The notes below the pieces were generated by a model. It worked only from the letters and a program-made list of their open reading frames with translations. It did not search any database and was not told the DNA's origin. The position numbers and the translations under genes are program-made. Shown here in pieces: positions 33,914 to 35,418 of a stretch of 35,418 bases of DNA. The DNA is from Crocinitomicaceae bacterium (lineage in GTDB: Bacteria; Bacteroidota; Bacteroidia; Flavobacteriales_D; Parvicellaceae). The first letter of the stretch is position 1; each line of letters begins with the position of its first letter. The DNA is taken from NCBI GenBank assembly GCA_002691605.1, contig NZID01000075.1, positions 1 through 35,418 on the forward strand. Direction: 5' to 3'.

Positions 33914-35418
33914 ATGCTCCGATTTTATTTGTCAGTTATAGGTCTATTGATGCATTTTATAGTTTTTAGCCAAAGTGCTTTATATTCTACTAGTAATAAA
34001 AAAGCTATTAAACTTTATGAAAAAGCAATAGTTTGTTTTAATGACATTGATCCTATTACAGGTTTGCCAAACTTAGAAGGTGCAGAGAACTATTTAGTAA
34101 AATCACTCCAAAAAGACTCTACATTTTGGGAAGTTTACAGTTTGTTATCTAACGTTAAAGTAGAGGGCGGAGATATTAAAAGTGCTATTTTTTATAGAAA
34201 AAGAATGATGCAGGTAAATCCTGTAATTCCTTTAGTTGAGTATTATTATTTATCGAGCATGCAAATGGCAACTGGAGAATATAAAGGATGTTTAGAAAAT
34301 GCTTTAAAATACAAACAATCTCCTTTAGCAGATAAAAGATATTTACCAAAAATCGAGAAAATGATCCAAAATAGTTTATTTGCTATGGAGGCTATCAAAC
34401 ACCCTGTTAATTTTGAACCTATTAATCTTGGAGAAGCAATCAACACCGAGTTGAATGAATATTTTCCATCAGTCACTGCAGATGATTCTACCTTGTTATT
34501 TACTCGAAGAGTAGATGATATACTAGCCCCTATGGGAAGACAAGAAGATATTTTTGTTTCTAGAAAAATAAATGGAAATCAATGGGGTTATAGTGAATTA
34601 ATTAGCGATATGATTAATACTAAATACAATGAAGGGGCACCTACTTTTAGCACAGATGGTCAATATATCATTTTTGTGGGTTGTGAAATAGGAGAAAAAG
34701 ATGCCAATGGTTTTTATCAGTATGGTGGGGGCAGAAAAGGATATGGTAGTTGTGATTTGTTTTATTCTCAAAGTGATGGTAAAAGGTGGTCTAAACCGGT
34801 AAATCTAGGTCCTAAAATTAACTCTAGACACTGGGAGACTCAACCCTCTTTTTCTTCTGACGGAAAAACACTCTACTTCATAAGAGGATTAACCTATAAT
34901 AGACAAAGAAGAAATCCCAACAATCAAGATATTTATGTAACTTCTATAATGAAAGATGGGGAATGGTCAAAACCTAAAAAATTAGCCGCTAATATTAACA
35001 CTCCATTTCGAGAAGAATCTGTACAAATTCATCCTGATGGAAAAACACTTTATTTCGCGAGTAATGGACATCCAGGAATGGGTGGATTAGATATTTTTAT
35101 GTCAAGAAAAAATGACGACGAAACTTGGTCTGATCCAGTAAATTTAGGATACCCATTAAATACATTTGTTGATGAAAATTCAATTCTTATTTCTTCAGAT
35201 GGGGACTTAGCTTATTTTTCTTCTAATAGAGAAGGGGGGTATGGAAATTTAGATCTCTATAGTTTTAAAATAGATGACCAGTTCAAACCATTACCGATCC
35301 AATTTCTTAAAGGTAGGGTAATTGATGCAGAAACTAAAGTACATCTGTTAGCTAATTTTCAACTTTCTAATTTAGAGAGTGGAAAGATTATTTCTCAAAT
35401 GCAATCCAAGGTGGGTAA
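33914..35418 (+). CDS. PorE/OmpA-family-like envelope protein with TPR and PD40 propeller (cut by window edge)
   Basis: An open frame from ATG 33914, one base after the queE stop, runs to the right edge (501 codons, no stop). The N-terminus has a signal peptide (MLRFYLSVIGLLMHFIVFSQ), then TPR-like helices (about 30-150). A WD40/PD40 propeller follows (about 180-450), with repeated blades such as NEGAPTFSTDGQYIIF, WETQPSFSSDGKTLYF, REESVQIHPDGKTLYFAS and DENSILISSDGDLAYFSSNREGG. The last visible part, FLKGRVIDAETKVHLLANFQL, looks like a carboxypeptidase-regulatory-like domain. This order resembles PorE of the type IX secretion system, in which an OmpA domain comes last. Paralogues are many in Bacteroidota, so PorE itself is uncertain. 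Confidence 0.8.
   Translation, partial: MLRFYLSVIGLLMHFIVFSQSALYSTSNKKAIKLYEKAIVCFNDIDPITGLPNLEGAENYLVKSLQKDSTFWEVYSLLSNVKVEGGDIKSAIFYRKRMMQVNPVIPLVEYYYLSSMQMATGEYKGCLENALKYKQSPLADKRYLPKIEKMIQNSLFAMEAIKHPVNFEPINLGEAINTELNEYFPSVTADDSTLLFTRRVDDILAPMGRQEDIFVSRKINGNQWGYSELISDMINTKYNEGAPTFSTDGQYIIFVGCEIGEKDANGFYQYGGGRKGYGSCDLFYSQSDGKRWSKPVNLGPKINSRHWETQPSFSSDGKTLYFIRGLTYNRQRRNPNNQDIYVTSIMKDGEWSKPKKLAANINTPFREESVQIHPDGKTLYFASNGHPGMGGLDIFMSRKNDDETWSDPVNLGYPLNTFVDENSILISSDGDLAYFSSNREGGYGNLDLYSFKIDDQFKPLPIQFLKGRVIDAETKVHLLANFQLSNLESGKIISQMQSKVG

Noticed and set aside
1-35418. CRISPR arrays, tRNA or rRNA genes, insertion sequences
   Set aside because: No regularly spaced repeats, cloverleaf-like genes, rRNA motifs or transposase frames were seen on either strand.

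Overview
The window is AT-rich, tightly packed DNA that fits a marine-type member of the Bacteroidota, most likely Flavobacteriia or a close relative. Evidence for this includes Bacteroidota-type families (DUF6913-like and DUF1571 proteins, GYDIA-type GHMP kinase, MORN/YwqK-like protein, a TPR/PD40 PorE-like protein), a mevalonate pathway rather than MEP genes, a close match of the aspartylglucosaminidase to the flavobacterial enzyme as I remember it, TAnnTTTG-type -7 boxes and weak or absent Shine-Dalgarno sites. No rRNA, tRNA, CRISPR array or insertion sequence was seen. TTG start codons are unusually frequent: aroK, the GYDIA kinase, mvaD, umuD and GH20, and probably prmC.

Layout. (1) 1-4382: a fatty-acid beta-oxidation block (fadJ partial, fadI, a divergent MarR regulator, acyl-CoA dehydrogenase). 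A CAATGC/GCATTG inverted-repeat motif recurs at the regulator's own promoter and between the dehydrogenase and prmC, suggesting a small MarR regulon. (2) 4468-8481: housekeeping genes prmC, ligA, a DUF6913-like gene and aroK on the plus strand. ligA carries an in-frame TAA that separates the end of the HhH region and the BRCT domain from the rest. (3) 8471-15724: a six-gene minus-strand operon, HMG-CoA reductase, GYDIA GHMP kinase, diphosphomevalonate decarboxylase, mevalonate kinase-like GHMP kinase, UbiA-family prenyltransferase and S9 oligopeptidase. It has overlapping ends (TTGA twice) and an 18-bp palindrome just after the putative -7 box.

(4) 15866-24089: a glycoprotein N-glycan dismantling module. 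It holds a FucP-like sugar transporter and GH92 alpha-mannosidase (plus strand) converging on CutC, GH20 beta-hexosaminidase and N4-(GlcNAc)-asparaginase (minus strand). The three hydrolases have predicted lipoprotein signals, and GH92 and GH20 end in homologous discoidin-like modules. Together they could strip mannose, then GlcNAc, then split GlcNAc from Asn. (5) 24157-26186: panD, a DUF1571-LysM protein and a nitroreductase. (6) 26283-29327: an RmuC-like protein and the umuDC mutagenic polymerase operon.

(7) 29328-30822: a low-density stretch with a 55-residue CxxC protein, a small gene broken by a TAA and a 153-residue unknown protein. A short direct-repeat element lies between the genes. 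(8) 30823-35418: mnmE on the minus strand, then a MORN-repeat protein, queE and a PorE/OmpA-family-like protein that runs off the right edge.

Most of the window is conventional core metabolism. The parts most worth a second look are the glycan module with its embedded CutC, the MarR and mevalonate-operon operators, the altered second acidic motif of the UbiA protein, the two premature TAA codons, and the small-gene stretch after umuDC.
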